Shown piece by piece: positions 26,701-35,873 of a stretch of DNA of 64,000 bases; the stretch's first letter is position 1; every line of letters begins with the position of its first letter. The DNA is from BJGV01 sp965205785 (GTDB taxonomy: Bacteria > Pseudomonadota > Gammaproteobacteria > Burkholderiales > Nitrosomonadaceae), in contig OZ242188.1 of the NCBI GenBank assembly GCA_965205785.1, positions 1,488,001 to 1,552,000 on the forward strand. The letters are read 5' to 3'. The notes under the pieces are model-generated. The model was not told where the DNA came from and ran no database searches. It saw only the letters and a list, made by a program, of their open reading frames with translations. Position numbers and translations under genes: made by a program.

Positions 26701-27711
26701 ATGCAAAAACCCGTCGCTATTTGGTTATTAACTTGCTGTGCTTTGGTATTTGCCATGGTTGTTGTTGGTGGCGTTACGCGACTTACAGACTCTGGTCTTT
26801 CTATGGTCGAGTGGAAGCCCATTGTAGGCACTATTCCTCCTCTTACTGAGAGTGACTGGGAAGAAGTTTTTAAGAAATATCATGACACGCCTCAGTATAA
26901 AAAAATCAACCAGGGTATGAGCGCGGATGAATTTAAAGGTATATTTTGGTGGGAATATTTTCATCGATTACTTGGGCGTGTTATTGGATTGGTGTTTTTT
27001 ATCCCGTTTTTATTTTTTCTTATACGCAAGAAGATTGATCGACCATTAGGTTTGAAGCTTGCTGCTATTTTTCTACTAGGTGGATTACAAGGATTAATGG
27101 GTTGGTATATGGTGAAAAGTGGATTAGTAGATAATCCCCATGTTAGTCAATATCGTTTAACAGCCCATTTAAGTTTGGCATTTATTATTTATGCTGCAAT
27201 GTTTCATGTAGCTTTGGGTCTGCTTACCCCAGATAGTAGTTTAGATGGAAGTAAAAGGCTTCAAAATTTGCAATGTTTTATTCAGGTTCTTATCTGTATA
27301 ATTTTCCTTATGGTTTTATCAGGAGGTTTTGTAGCAGGCATTCGTGCAGGTTTAGCCTATAACACTTTTCCTTTAATGAATGGGCATTTTATACCGCCAG
27401 AAATATTTATACTGGAACCCTGGTATCGAAATTTTTTTGAAAATATGGCGACGGTTCAGTTTGACCATCGGATGATTGCATGGGTATTGGCAATACTGGT
27501 TCCAGTTTTTTGGTATAAATCTAGACAAATTGTACTGCCTAGATCATCACGTTTGGCTTGTAATTTACTTCTAGTTATGTTGGTAATACAGATATGCTTG
27601 GGAATTGCTACTTTATTAATGATTGTACCTATACCATTAGCTGCATCCCATCAAGCCGGTGCAATGTTGTTGTTCACAGCTGCTATTTGGGTTAACCACA
27701 AGTTGCGTTAA
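26701..27711 (+). CDS. ctaA: Haem A synthase (COX15/CtaA family)
   Basis: 336 residues with eight membrane spans in two four-helix bundles. Family motifs are VVGGVTRLTDSGLSMVEWKP, the two N-half histidines in FHRLLGRVIG and TAHLSLAFI, and the two C-half histidines in FDHRMIAW and ASHQAGAM. The first extracellular loop lacks the cysteine pair of CtaA from Bacillus, placing it in the alphaproteobacterial/mitochondrial COX15 type. It oxidises haem O to haem A for an aa3-type cytochrome oxidase. It lies 13 bp after smpB. Confidence 0.93.
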   Translation: MQKPVAIWLLTCCALVFAMVVVGGVTRLTDSGLSMVEWKPIVGTIPPLTESDWEEVFKKYHDTPQYKKINQGMSADEFKGIFWWEYFHRLLGRVIGLVFFIPFLFFLIRKKIDRPLGLKLAAIFLLGGLQGLMGWYMVKSGLVDNPHVSQYRLTAHLSLAFIIYAAMFHVALGLLTPDSSLDGSKRLQNLQCFIQVLICIIFLMVLSGGFVAGIRAGLAYNTFPLMNGHFIPPEIFILEPWYRNFFENMATVQFDHRMIAWVLAILVPVFWYKSRQIVLPRSSRLACNLLLVMLVIQICLGIATLLMIVPIPLAASHQAGAMLLFTAAIWVNHKLR

Positions 27712-27760
27712 GTACATAATTTGTTATAAACATATTTTATGTGGACATAAAATAGAAATC

Positions 27761-28843
27761 ATGCGTAATTCACTAGATCAAGTGATCCGTCCAGAAATTC
27801 TCGAACTCTCAGCTTATCATGTGCCACCGTCATCCGGCATGATAAAACTAGATGCGATGGAGAATCCTTATTCTCTGCCTGAAACTCTGTGTGAAGAAAT
27901 TGCTCAACTTGTCGCAACTATTTCTGCTAATCGTTATCCTGATTCAAATTCTGTTTCACTAAAAGCCTCTTTACGTGAGGTGATGGAGATTCCTAGGGGG
28001 ATGGATATATTGTTGGGAAACGGTTCGGATGAGATTATACAGATTGTAGCACTCTCACTAGCTAAACCGGATGCTGTTTTGATGAGTGTTGAGCCTGCAT
28101 TTGCAATGTTTCGTATGATAGCCACATATACTAATATGGAATATATCGGTATTCCACTTAATGCTGATTTCTCACTAGACTTAGATCTAATGCTAAACGC
28201 TATTACTAGATATCAACCAGCGGTAATCTTCATTGCCTATCCTAATAACCCAACAGGTAACTTATTTGATACAGAAGCTATCTCACGTATTATTGAGTCC
28301 GCACCAGGTGTGGTTGTAGTAGATGAAGCTTATCATGCGTTTGCCAATTCAAGCTTTATGGGCAAGCTAACAAAATATCCCAATTTGCTATTGATGCGTA
28401 CACTCTCTAAACTTGGACTTGCAGGATTAAGGCTGGGGTTGCTTACAGGTAGATCGGAATGGTTAATGCAATTAGAAAAACTTCGATTACCGTATAATAT
28501 AGGTGTCCTAACGCAGGAAGTAGTAAGAAAAATATTACAGCATCCTGATATTCTGCAGCAACAAGCAGATGCAATTAAGGCTGAACGAATAGTGATGAGT
28601 AAGTATTTAAATTTACTAGATGGAGTTAAGGTCTTTCCATCAGATGCAAATTTTATTTTATTTCGTATTAATAAAGCGAGCCAAGTTTTTTTAGAACTCA
28701 AGAAACGTAATATATTAATCAAAAATCTTGATGGTTCGCATGCTTTGCTAAAAAACTGTTTACGCGTAACAATAGGGACACCTGAAGAAAATAAACAGTT
28801 TTTAGGGGCATTACGGGAATGTATCATAAAGTTAGTTAATTAA
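27761..28843 (+). CDS. hisC: Histidinol-phosphate aminotransferase
   Basis: 360 residues from MRNSLDQVIRPEILELSAYH. It is a class I/II PLP aminotransferase with LDAMENPYSLP, NGSDEIIQIV, AYPNNPTGNLFD, VDEAYHAF and the PLP lysine in RTLSKLGLAGLRLG. It makes L-histidinol phosphate. The frame is open upstream to 27659, overlapping ctaA, but those residues do not fit. It opens the run hisC-B-H-A-F-I-E; hisG and hisD are not in the window. Confidence 0.96.
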   Translation: MRNSLDQVIRPEILELSAYHVPPSSGMIKLDAMENPYSLPETLCEEIAQLVATISANRYPDSNSVSLKASLREVMEIPRGMDILLGNGSDEIIQIVALSLAKPDAVLMSVEPAFAMFRMIATYTNMEYIGIPLNADFSLDLDLMLNAITRYQPAVIFIAYPNNPTGNLFDTEAISRIIESAPGVVVVDEAYHAFANSSFMGKLTKYPNLLLMRTLSKLGLAGLRLGLLTGRSEWLMQLEKLRLPYNIGVLTQEVVRKILQHPDILQQQADAIKAERIVMSKYLNLLDGVKVFPSDANFILFRINKASQVFLELKKRNILIKNLDGSHALLKNCLRVTIGTPEENKQFLGALRECIIKLVN

Positions 28844-28874
28844 ATTTTTTCAATTTCTAAATATTTAAACGCTC

Positions 28875-29462
28875 ATGCGCCAATCACAAGTTGTTCGTAA
28901 TACATTGGAAACCAAGATCAGTGTTGATCTTGATCTCGATGGAACTGGAAAAGCCCAGTTAGATACTGGAGTGCCATTTTTAGACCATATGTTGGATCAA
29001 GTGGCGCGCCATGGAATGATAGATCTAAAGATTATTGCCAAAGGTGATTTACACATAGATGCACATCATACAGTTGAAGATATTGGAATCACTATGGGGC
29101 AGGCATTTGCCAAGGCAGTTGATGATAAGAAAGGGTTGCGACGTTATGGACATGCATATGTACCTTTGGATGAGGCTTTGTCACGGGTAGTTATAGACCT
29201 TTCTGGGCGCCCCGGCATGAAATTTAATATCAAATTCGTGCGTGCCCGAATTGGTGAATTCGATGTAGATTTAGTCAACGAGTTTTTTCAAGGGTTTGTT
29301 AATCATGCGTTGGTAACCTTACATATTGATAATTTAGCTGGGGACAATGCTCATCATCAGGCAGAGACCGTATTTAAAGCATTTGGTCGGGCATTACGTA
29401 TCGCACTAGAACTTGATCCTCGTGCAGTTGATGTGATTCCGTCAACCAAAGGTTCATTGTAA
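28875..29462 (+). CDS. hisB: Imidazoleglycerol-phosphate dehydratase
   Basis: 195 residues, the monofunctional bacterial form. The metal-binding repeats are DAHHTVEDIGI and DNAHHQAETVFKAFGRAL, plus VPFLDHMLDQVARHG near the N-terminus. It dehydrates imidazoleglycerol phosphate to imidazole acetol phosphate, the HisC substrate. Confidence 0.98.
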   Translation: MRQSQVVRNTLETKISVDLDLDGTGKAQLDTGVPFLDHMLDQVARHGMIDLKIIAKGDLHIDAHHTVEDIGITMGQAFAKAVDDKKGLRRYGHAYVPLDEALSRVVIDLSGRPGMKFNIKFVRARIGEFDVDLVNEFFQGFVNHALVTLHIDNLAGDNAHHQAETVFKAFGRALRIALELDPRAVDVIPSTKGSL

Positions 29463-29485
29463 ATTTTCTCATTTCTTTTTGTAGT

Positions 29486-30136
29486 ATGGCTGATATTGCA
29501 ATTGTTGATTATGGTATGGGCAACTTACACTCGGTGTCTAAGGCTTTAGAGTTTGTGGCACCTGCTGCCTCAGTTATTGTTACAAGTGATTCGAATGAGG
29601 TCCGAAAAGCTACGCGTGTAGTATTTCCTGGACAAGGTGCAATGCCAAATTGTATGAAGGAGATGGATGCGCGTGGTTTGCGAGCTGCTGTTGTGGAAGC
29701 AGCTGCAAATAAACCCTTTCTGGGAATTTGTATTGGTTTACAGATGTTGTTTGAGGAGAGTGAAGAGGGTGAGGTAAAGGGTTTAGGCATTTTACCCGGT
29801 AAAGTAAAACGATTCTCAAACGTATCCATGATTGATACGGAAGGTCAGAAATTGAAAGTTCCTCACATGGGCTGGAATCAGGTTTATCAATCAAATAATC
29901 ATCCGATGTGGGAAGGTATTGCAAAAGATGAACGTTTTTATTTTGTACATAGTTACTTTGTAGAAACGGCTGATCAGAAGCCAGTAGCTGCTCAAAGTAT
30001 TTATTCATTTCCATTTACTTGTGCAGTGGCAAAGGATAATATTTTTGCTGTACAGTTTCATCCCGAGAAAAGTGATGCAGCTGGACTGACATTATTGAGT
30101 AATTTTACACAATGGCAACCAATTTTTCCTTGCTAG
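29486..30136 (+). CDS. hisH: Imidazole glycerol phosphate synthase, glutaminase subunit
   Basis: 216 residues, a class I glutamine amidotransferase: IVDYGMGNLHSVSKALE, the nucleophile elbow FLGICIGLQMLFEES, and the His-Glu pair in QFHPEKS. It supplies ammonia through the HisF barrel. The partner hisF lies two genes downstream. Confidence 0.97.
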   Translation: MADIAIVDYGMGNLHSVSKALEFVAPAASVIVTSDSNEVRKATRVVFPGQGAMPNCMKEMDARGLRAAVVEAAANKPFLGICIGLQMLFEESEEGEVKGLGILPGKVKRFSNVSMIDTEGQKLKVPHMGWNQVYQSNNHPMWEGIAKDERFYFVHSYFVETADQKPVAAQSIYSFPFTCAVAKDNIFAVQFHPEKSDAAGLTLLSNFTQWQPIFPC

Positions 30137-30203
30137 GACATGTTCTCAGATTGCCCTGGCCAGATTATGATTTAAATTTTCCTATTATTACTCCAGACTT
30201 AAA

Positions 30204-30950
30204 ATGTTGATCATACCTGCTATAGACCTGAAGGATGGGCAGTGTGTAAGGCTTCAGCAAGGCGAGATGAAAAGTGCCACAGTATTTTCACAGAATCCTG
30301 GTGCTATGGCTGAGTATTGGTTGGAACAAGGTGCTCGGCGCTTACATTTAGTCGATCTAAATGGTGCATTTGTTGGCAAACCAAAAAATGAGTCTGCAAT
30401 TCGTGACATTGTGGATGCTATTGATGGAAAAATTCCGATTCAGTTAGGTGGTGGTATCCGCGATCTTGAAACTATAGAACGCTATTTAGAAGATGGTATC
30501 TCTTATGTAATTGTTGGAACTGCAGCTGTGAAGAGGCCTGGGTTTTTGCATGAGGCTTGTGATGCGTTTCCCAGTCACATTATGGTGGGATTAGATGCTA
30601 AAGATGGCAAGATTGCAGTAGAGGGTTGGTCTAAAGTTACCGGTCATGATGTAATTGATTTAGCAAAAAAATTTGAGGGCTATGGTGTTGAAGCTATTAT
30701 CTATACTGATATTAGTCGAGACGGTATGTTAAACGGTATCAATATTAAAGCAACGATGGAGCTAGCTAGAGAGCTTACTATTCCAGTTATCGCTAGTGGA
30801 GGGGTTGCTAATCTTGAAGACGTTAGGTCACTATGTGAAATTGAGACTGAAGGTATCATGGGTGTCATCACGGGACGTGCAATTTATGAGGGTACATTAG
30901 ATTTCAAAAAGGCACAGATATTTGCTGATGAGCTAGATATTAAAATATAA
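30204..30950 (+). CDS. hisA: ProFAR isomerase
   Basis: 248 residues, a TIM barrel with internal half-barrel symmetry. The catalytic aspartates lie in IPAIDLKDGQCVRL and IYTDISRDGM, and the phosphate sites in IQLGGGIRD and IASGGVANLEDV. It performs the Amadori rearrangement giving PRFAR, the HisF substrate. Confidence 0.97.
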   Translation: MLIIPAIDLKDGQCVRLQQGEMKSATVFSQNPGAMAEYWLEQGARRLHLVDLNGAFVGKPKNESAIRDIVDAIDGKIPIQLGGGIRDLETIERYLEDGISYVIVGTAAVKRPGFLHEACDAFPSHIMVGLDAKDGKIAVEGWSKVTGHDVIDLAKKFEGYGVEAIIYTDISRDGMLNGINIKATMELARELTIPVIASGGVANLEDVRSLCEIETEGIMGVITGRAIYEGTLDFKKAQIFADELDIKI

Positions 30951-31091
30951 GAGTTAGATGCATTATTTTTCTTGATAGGGTTCTTTGACTCATTCAAGAA
31001 GTTGTCACAAAATTTAGAAAATGGTTTTATTTTTTAATATTTTTGTGTTTCCATGTAGTAGTTTTCTTATCGGTAAAAGGTTTTTAGCCCC

Positions 31092-31868
31092 ATGGGCCTA
31101 GCCAAACGTATTATTCCCTGTCTAGATGTGACCAATGGAAGAGTAGTCAAAGGTGTGAACTTTGTCGCACTTCAGGACGCAGGTAATCCTGTGGAAATAT
31201 CACGTCGATATAATGAAGAGGGAGCTGATGAGCTTACTTTCCTGGATATTACAGCTAGTTCAGATAATCGTGACTTAATTTTACAAGTAATTGAAGAAGT
31301 TGCAGCTCAAGTATTTATTCCACTGACCGTTGGAGGAGGTATACGCCATGTTGATGATGTACGTAGGTTGTTAAACGCGGGCGCTGATAAGGTAAGTATC
31401 AATACCTCTGCAGTAATAAACCCTCAACTGGTGGCTGATGCTGCGGATCGTTACGGTGCACAATGTATTGTTGTGGCTATAGATGCTAAGCAGGTTTGTG
31501 GTACGAATTCAGAATTAAAGAAATGGGAAGTGTTTACCCATGGTGGACGTAAAGCTACCGGTTTAGATGCTATTGAATGGGCAAAAAAAATGCAGTTACT
31601 TGGTGCAGGTGAAATACTGCTTACCAGTATGGACAGAGATGGGACCAGAAAAGGTTTTAATCTTTCATTAACTCGTGCTGTGTCAGATGCGTTAGACATT
31701 CCAGTAATTGCCAGTGGTGGAGTAGGTGATCTGAACCATCTAGCAGAAGGTATCCTTCAAGGGCATGCTGATGCGGTACTAGCAGCAAGTATTTTTCATT
31801 ACGGCGAATATACTGTGCGTCAAGCTAAAGAATATATGAACCAGCAGGGTATCGAAGTTAGGTTGTAA
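31092..31868 (+). CDS. hisF: Imidazole glycerol phosphate synthase, cyclase subunit
   Basis: 258 residues, a TIM barrel homologous to HisA. Catalytic Asp11 is in RIIPCLDVTNGRVVKG and the second aspartate in LLTSMDRDGTRKGFN; phosphate loops are VGGGIRHVDDV and IASGGVGDLNHL. It joins PRFAR and ammonia to form IGP and AICAR. The 141-bp space before it is the largest inside the his run, so an internal promoter is possible. An A8 run inside this gene (31573-31580) is in frame. Confidence 0.97.
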   Translation: MGLAKRIIPCLDVTNGRVVKGVNFVALQDAGNPVEISRRYNEEGADELTFLDITASSDNRDLILQVIEEVAAQVFIPLTVGGGIRHVDDVRRLLNAGADKVSINTSAVINPQLVADAADRYGAQCIVVAIDAKQVCGTNSELKKWEVFTHGGRKATGLDAIEWAKKMQLLGAGEILLTSMDRDGTRKGFNLSLTRAVSDALDIPVIASGGVGDLNHLAEGILQGHADAVLAASIFHYGEYTVRQAKEYMNQQGIEVRL

Positions 31869-31912
31869 TGGTAGAATGAATTTAGGAAAAACTGAAACTG
31901 AGCTATAAAGTT

Positions 31913-32302
31913 ATGCCTGAAGATTGGCTAAAAAAAGTAAACTGGTCCGAAGAAGGGTTGGTTCCAGTTGTAACCCAAGAAGTTTCTAGCAACGTTGTGT
32001 TGATGGTTGCTTGGATGGATCGCGATGCGTTAAAACTTACCGTAGAAACGGGTAGAGCAGTTTATTGGTCACGTTCACGTAAGAGGCTTTGGTATAAAGG
32101 CGAAGAATCTGGACACGCTCAAATAGTAAAAGAAATTTATCTGGACTGTGATAAAGATGTTCTGTTATTGACAGTGGAACAAGTTGGGGGAATTGCCTGT
32201 CATACAGGCAGGCATAATTGTTTCTTCAATAAACTCAAAAACGAACAGTGGGTAGTAGTGGCGCCTGAGATTAAAGATCCCAAAGAAATATACAAGAAAT
32301 GA
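31913..32302 (+). CDS. hisI: Phosphoribosyl-AMP cyclohydrolase
   Basis: 129 residues, single-function HisI. The metal-binding part is LDCDKDVLLLTVEQVGG followed by ACHTGRHNCFF, with the three conserved cysteines. It opens the adenine ring of PR-AMP. The stop overlaps the hisE start by four bases (ATGA), so the two functions that are fused in enterics are separate but coupled here. Confidence 0.96.
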   Translation: MPEDWLKKVNWSEEGLVPVVTQEVSSNVVLMVAWMDRDALKLTVETGRAVYWSRSRKRLWYKGEESGHAQIVKEIYLDCDKDVLLLTVEQVGGIACHTGRHNCFFNKLKNEQWVVVAPEIKDPKEIYKK

Positions 32303-32625
32303 AAGATTTGACTATTATTCATCGTCTGGCAGAAACCATCGAAACGCGTAAGAATTCTGATTCAGAGCATTCTTATGTTGCTAAGCTGTTATCTGGCGGG
32401 AACGATGAGTTGCTAAAGAAAATTGCAGAAGAAGCGAGTGAAGTGTTATTAGCTTCTAAAGATGGCGATAAAGAGCATATTACGCATGAGGTAGCAGACC
32501 TGTGGTTTCACTGTTTAATATTGCTAGCCCATCATGATCTTAGGCCAGAAGACGTGCTAGTTGAGTTGGAGCGACGTGAAGGGGTATCAGGGATAGAGGA
32601 GAAAACGTCAAGGAAATTAGGATAA
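32299..32625 (+). CDS. hisE: Phosphoribosyl-ATP pyrophosphatase
   Basis: 108 residues, an all-helical MazG-like fold. Conserved blocks are SYVAKLLSGGNDELLKKIAE, EEASEVLLASKDGD and HEVADLWFHCLILLAHHDL. It hydrolyses PR-ATP to PR-AMP, the second step of histidine synthesis. It overlaps hisI by four bases and is followed within 2 bp by the HIT gene. Confidence 0.96.
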   Translation: MKDLTIIHRLAETIETRKNSDSEHSYVAKLLSGGNDELLKKIAEEASEVLLASKDGDKEHITHEVADLWFHCLILLAHHDLRPEDVLVELERREGVSGIEEKTSRKLG

Positions 32626-32627
32626 AA

Positions 32628-32984
32628 ATGGAAAATTGTATTTTTTGTAAAATTATAAAGGGTGAGATCCCAAGTAAAAAAGTCTATGAAGATGATGATG
32701 TTTTTTCGTTTCATGACATTCATCCAGCAGCGCCAGTTCATTTTATGCTGATACCCAAATTACATATTGCATCATTGGATGATGTTGAAGAGAAGCATCG
32801 AAGTTTACTTGGCAAGATTATTTTACTGGCTCCCAAGTTGGCAAAGGAGCAGGGTTGTGCAGATGGCTTTCGAACTATTATTAATACTGGCCGTATAGGT
32901 GGGCAGGAGGTTTATCATCTTCATGCACACATTATTGGCGGTGGTACGGAACGATTGCCAGTTATGATTCCAAACCCAAGTTAA
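32628..32984 (+). CDS. HIT family purine nucleoside phosphoramidase (HinT-like)
   Basis: 118 residues with the histidine triad YHLHAHIIGGG near the C-terminus and the N-terminal CIFCKIIKGEIPSKKVYEDD. Members hydrolyse nucleoside phosphoramidates such as lysyl-AMP. It is the first gene after the his block and leads into tatA with 8 bp between, so it probably shares one transcript with both. Confidence 0.93.
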   Translation: MENCIFCKIIKGEIPSKKVYEDDDVFSFHDIHPAAPVHFMLIPKLHIASLDDVEEKHRSLLGKIILLAPKLAKEQGCADGFRTIINTGRIGGQEVYHLHAHIIGGGTERLPVMIPNPS

Positions 32985-32995
32985 AGGAGTATATG

Positions 32996-33223
32996 ATGGG
33001 TTCATTTAGTATTTGGCACTGGTTGGTTGTCTTGGTAATTGTTGTCCTTGTTTTTGGTACAAAAAAGCTTCGTAATTTAGGTGGAGATATAGGCGGAGCT
33101 GTAAAAGGATTTAAGGAAGGGATGAAAGGTGTAGATGAAGAAGAGTCATCTTCTTCATCGCAGAAAGTTAGTGGTCAGACTATTGAAGGTGAAGTTAAGG
33201 ACAAGACACAAACAAAACCATGA
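32996..33223 (+). CDS. tatA: Sec-independent protein translocase TatA
   Basis: About 75 residues: one N-terminal membrane helix (FSIWHWLVVLVIVVLVFGTK), the KKLRNLGGDIGGAVKGFKEG amphipathic helix, and a charged, serine-rich tail. Many copies form the twin-arginine translocation pore. Two adjacent ATGs exist (32993 and 32996); the second is better spaced from AAAGGAG and matches the family start MGSFSIWHW. Confidence 0.95.
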   Translation: MGSFSIWHWLVVLVIVVLVFGTKKLRNLGGDIGGAVKGFKEGMKGVDEEESSSSSQKVSGQTIEGEVKDKTQTKP

Positions 33224-33318
33224 TAGATAATTACTTTAGAGAAGAATCAGTAACATTAATGGCTGATTTGAAACATGGTAATTATTTGATTTCTTTTTAA
33301 TCACTAATTTCATAGATC

Positions 33319-33696
33319 ATGTTTGATATTAGTTTTACAGAGATTATGGTAATTGCTGTTGTGGCATTAATAGTAGTTGGTCCGGAGCGATTACCCAAAG
33401 TGGCGCGTACACTTGGTCATCTTTTAGGGCGTGTACGCCGCTATGTTAGTAATGTTAAAAAAGACATTCAGCAAGAGATGGAGGTAGAAGAGCTGAATGA
33501 ACTACATACGTCGATGCAAAACGCAGCTAATTCAATGAAAAATTCAGTACGAGACGGGGTAAGTGAATTGGAAGCAGCAGGAAGTGTTGATACAGCAACT
33601 ACCGAAACATCTACGTTACAGCCCGAAGTTACTGGAGAAGAAACACCTTCGACAGAATCCTTCTCATCTCGGTCAAGTAGCCGCTCAACCAAGTAA
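33319..33696 (+). CDS. tatB: Sec-independent protein translocase TatB
   Basis: 125 residues: N-terminal helix MFDISFTEIMVIAVVALIVV, the GPERLPKVARTLG hinge typical of TatB, a long amphipathic helix, and a low-complexity Ser/Thr/Glu tail. TatB works with TatC in recognising twin-arginine signal peptides. A 95-bp gap separates it from tatA. Confidence 0.95.
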   Translation: MFDISFTEIMVIAVVALIVVGPERLPKVARTLGHLLGRVRRYVSNVKKDIQQEMEVEELNELHTSMQNAANSMKNSVRDGVSELEAAGSVDTATTETSTLQPEVTGEETPSTESFSSRSSSRSTK

Positions 33697-33839
33697 CCGT
33701 CCTATGTCAGGCCATATTAAATTTGGATAATGTGTAGATAGGAAAGGAGCATAGTGTCATATAGATGGAGTATAAATAAAGATTCATTCTATCAACTTAC
33801 TTTATAGCTTACATCTGATTAGTAGATATAGTTCACTTC

Positions 33840-34601
33840 ATGAGTATCAATAATACATTCATTTCACATTTAACTGAACTTCGCGTTAGATTAATGCGTA
33901 TTTTCGGTGTGTTATTACTTGGCTTTATTCCTTGCGCCTTCTACGCAAGAGAATTATATACAATGCTGGCACAACCACTTTTAGAGAATCTTCCTCAAGG
34001 TGGACAGATGATTGCTACGGAAGTTGCTACACCATTCTTTATACCGATGAAGGTTGCCATGATGACAGCTTTTCTCATTACCTTGCCACATACTCTTTAT
34101 CAAATATGGGCATTTGTTGCGCCGGGACTGTACTCGAACGAGAGGCGTTTAGTATTCCCTTTGGTGTTTGTTAGTAGTGCATTATTTTTCTTAGGTATGA
34201 TGTTTTCTTTTTTTGGTGCATTGCCACTGGTGTTCGAGTTTATAACTCATTTTGCACCACAGGGTGTCGCAGTAATGACTGATATTAGTAAATATCTAGA
34301 CTTTGTTCTAACTATGTTCATTGCTTTTGGTATCTCTTTTGAGGCACCGGTATTCGTAGTGGTTCTTGTAAAAATTGGTGTGGTCTCAGTTAACAAGTTA
34401 AAGAATATTCGTAGTTATGTTCTTGTAGGTGCATTTGTAATAAGTGCAGTAGTAACTCCACCCGATATAGTTTCTCAATTCATGTTAGCGGTACCACTGT
34501 ATCTTCTTTTTGAAGTAGGAATACTTGCAGCAGGTTTCTTAAGTAAACCAGCATTGATCTCAGACCATCAACAGCCTGCGAGCAGCGATAAAATGGAGTA
34601 G
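33840..34601 (+). CDS. tatC: Sec-independent protein translocase TatC
   Basis: 253 residues with six membrane spans. Conserved features are FISHLTELRVRLMRI at the N-terminus, YQIWAFVAPGLYSNERR, FGISFEAPVFVVVLV and VVTPPDIVSQFMLAVPLYLL. TatC is the signal-peptide receptor of the Tat machine. A 143-bp gap precedes it, holding no recognised feature. Confidence 0.96.
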   Translation: MSINNTFISHLTELRVRLMRIFGVLLLGFIPCAFYARELYTMLAQPLLENLPQGGQMIATEVATPFFIPMKVAMMTAFLITLPHTLYQIWAFVAPGLYSNERRLVFPLVFVSSALFFLGMMFSFFGALPLVFEFITHFAPQGVAVMTDISKYLDFVLTMFIAFGISFEAPVFVVVLVKIGVVSVNKLKNIRSYVLVGAFVISAVVTPPDIVSQFMLAVPLYLLFEVGILAAGFLSKPALISDHQQPASSDKME

Positions 34602-34650
34602 ATATTCTCCAAAGTTCAGGAAGCGTAAATATTCAAGAGTTTTCTAAACA

Positions 34651-35814
34651 TTAATTACGTTTTATTTGTTTTGGACGCTTGCTTATACTGATTTTAAAGG
34701 ATCTTTCCTCTTGGTTTCGCAATACCTTAAAAGTAGCAGTTTGTCCCGGAGATAGAACTGCAATTAGGTTAAGCATGTCTGATGAGCTAGTGACAGGTTT
34801 ACCTGCTACTGCTATTAGTATGTCTCCTGGTTTTATTCCAGCACTGTCGGCAGGGCCGTCTTTAAGTACACCAGCAATTAATGCGCCCTCAGTACTAGTA
34901 AGTTTGAATGACTCTGCTAGTTCTTTTGTCAAATCTTGTACTTCTACACCAATATAACCCCTGGTTACATTACCAGTTTGAATTATTTGTTTCATAATTT
35001 GCTTAGCAACAACTGTCGGGATAGATAAACCGATACCAAGTGATCCGCCAGATTGTGAAAATATAGCGGTATTAATTCCGATCAGATTTCCTTTTACATC
35101 AATCAAGGCGCCTCCTGAGTTTCCTGGGTTGATCGCAGCATCTGTTTGGATAAAATTTTCATATGTATTAATACCTAGTTGAGTTCTTCCTAGCGCGCTA
35201 ATTATGCCCATGGTTACTGTTTGACCCAGACCAAAAGGGTTGCCAATAGCAAGTACTATATCTCCTACCTTTGCTTGATCAGAACGCCCAAATGTAATTG
35301 CCGGCAGGCCTTTCATATTTATTTTTATGACAGCAAGATCGGTCTCAGGGTCAGAGCCTATTATGCTTGCTTTAGCTTTTCTTCCATCTGCTAGCGCGAT
35401 TTCTATTTCATCTGCAGCTTCAACTACATGATGGTTAGTAAGAATATAGCCTTCTGGGCTTACAATTACACCAGAGCCCAAACTTGATTTACGTTGAGTT
35501 TGCCCTTCAAAGCGGTCACCAAAGAAGCGGCGAAAAGCAGGATCATTCAGAAGTGGATGAGAGGGTACTTTGACATCCTTAGCAGTAAAAACATTAACTA
35601 CTGATGGCATTGCAATTTTGGCGGCGTCACTATAGCTATTTAGGTTTGCTGCGTTACTAAGTGTGGTGTTTTTAACAGGCGAAGCTTCTTTAAGTGTTAC
35701 AACGCTGCTATGAATGTTCCATGGTAATAATTCAGGGCGCATAGTGGAAATAACAAATAACATAGCAAGGCATATAGTTGCTGTTTGTGCGAAAATTAAC
35801 CAGAGTTTATGCAT
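34651..35814 (-). CDS. HtrA/Deg-family trypsin-like serine protease
   Basis: 387 residues: an N-terminal signal anchor (about 5-24), a trypsin-like domain with the triad His129 (TNHHVVEA), Asp159 (DPETDLAVIKI) and Ser233 (INPGNSGGALID), and one PDZ domain (about 280-375). With a single PDZ and a membrane anchor it resembles DegS more than two-PDZ DegP. It acts in the periplasm in protein quality control or envelope-stress signalling. It converges on tatC and is divergent from the Nif3 gene, the usual order near tatABC in betaproteobacteria. Confidence 0.9.
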   Translation of the reverse strand: MHKLWLIFAQTATICLAMLFVISTMRPELLPWNIHSSVVTLKEASPVKNTTLSNAANLNSYSDAAKIAMPSVVNVFTAKDVKVPSHPLLNDPAFRRFFGDRFEGQTQRKSSLGSGVIVSPEGYILTNHHVVEAADEIEIALADGRKAKASIIGSDPETDLAVIKINMKGLPAITFGRSDQAKVGDIVLAIGNPFGLGQTVTMGIISALGRTQLGINTYENFIQTDAAINPGNSGGALIDVKGNLIGINTAIFSQSGGSLGIGLSIPTVVAKQIMKQIIQTGNVTRGYIGVEVQDLTKELAESFKLTSTEGALIAGVLKDGPADSAGIKPGDILIAVAGKPVTSSSDMLNLIAVLSPGQTATFKVLRNQEERSFKISISKRPKQIKRN

Positions 35815-35873
35815 ATCAGGATATTAAAATATTAAATGTTAACCATTAAGTTTTTTCCAGAAGGAAAGTTACA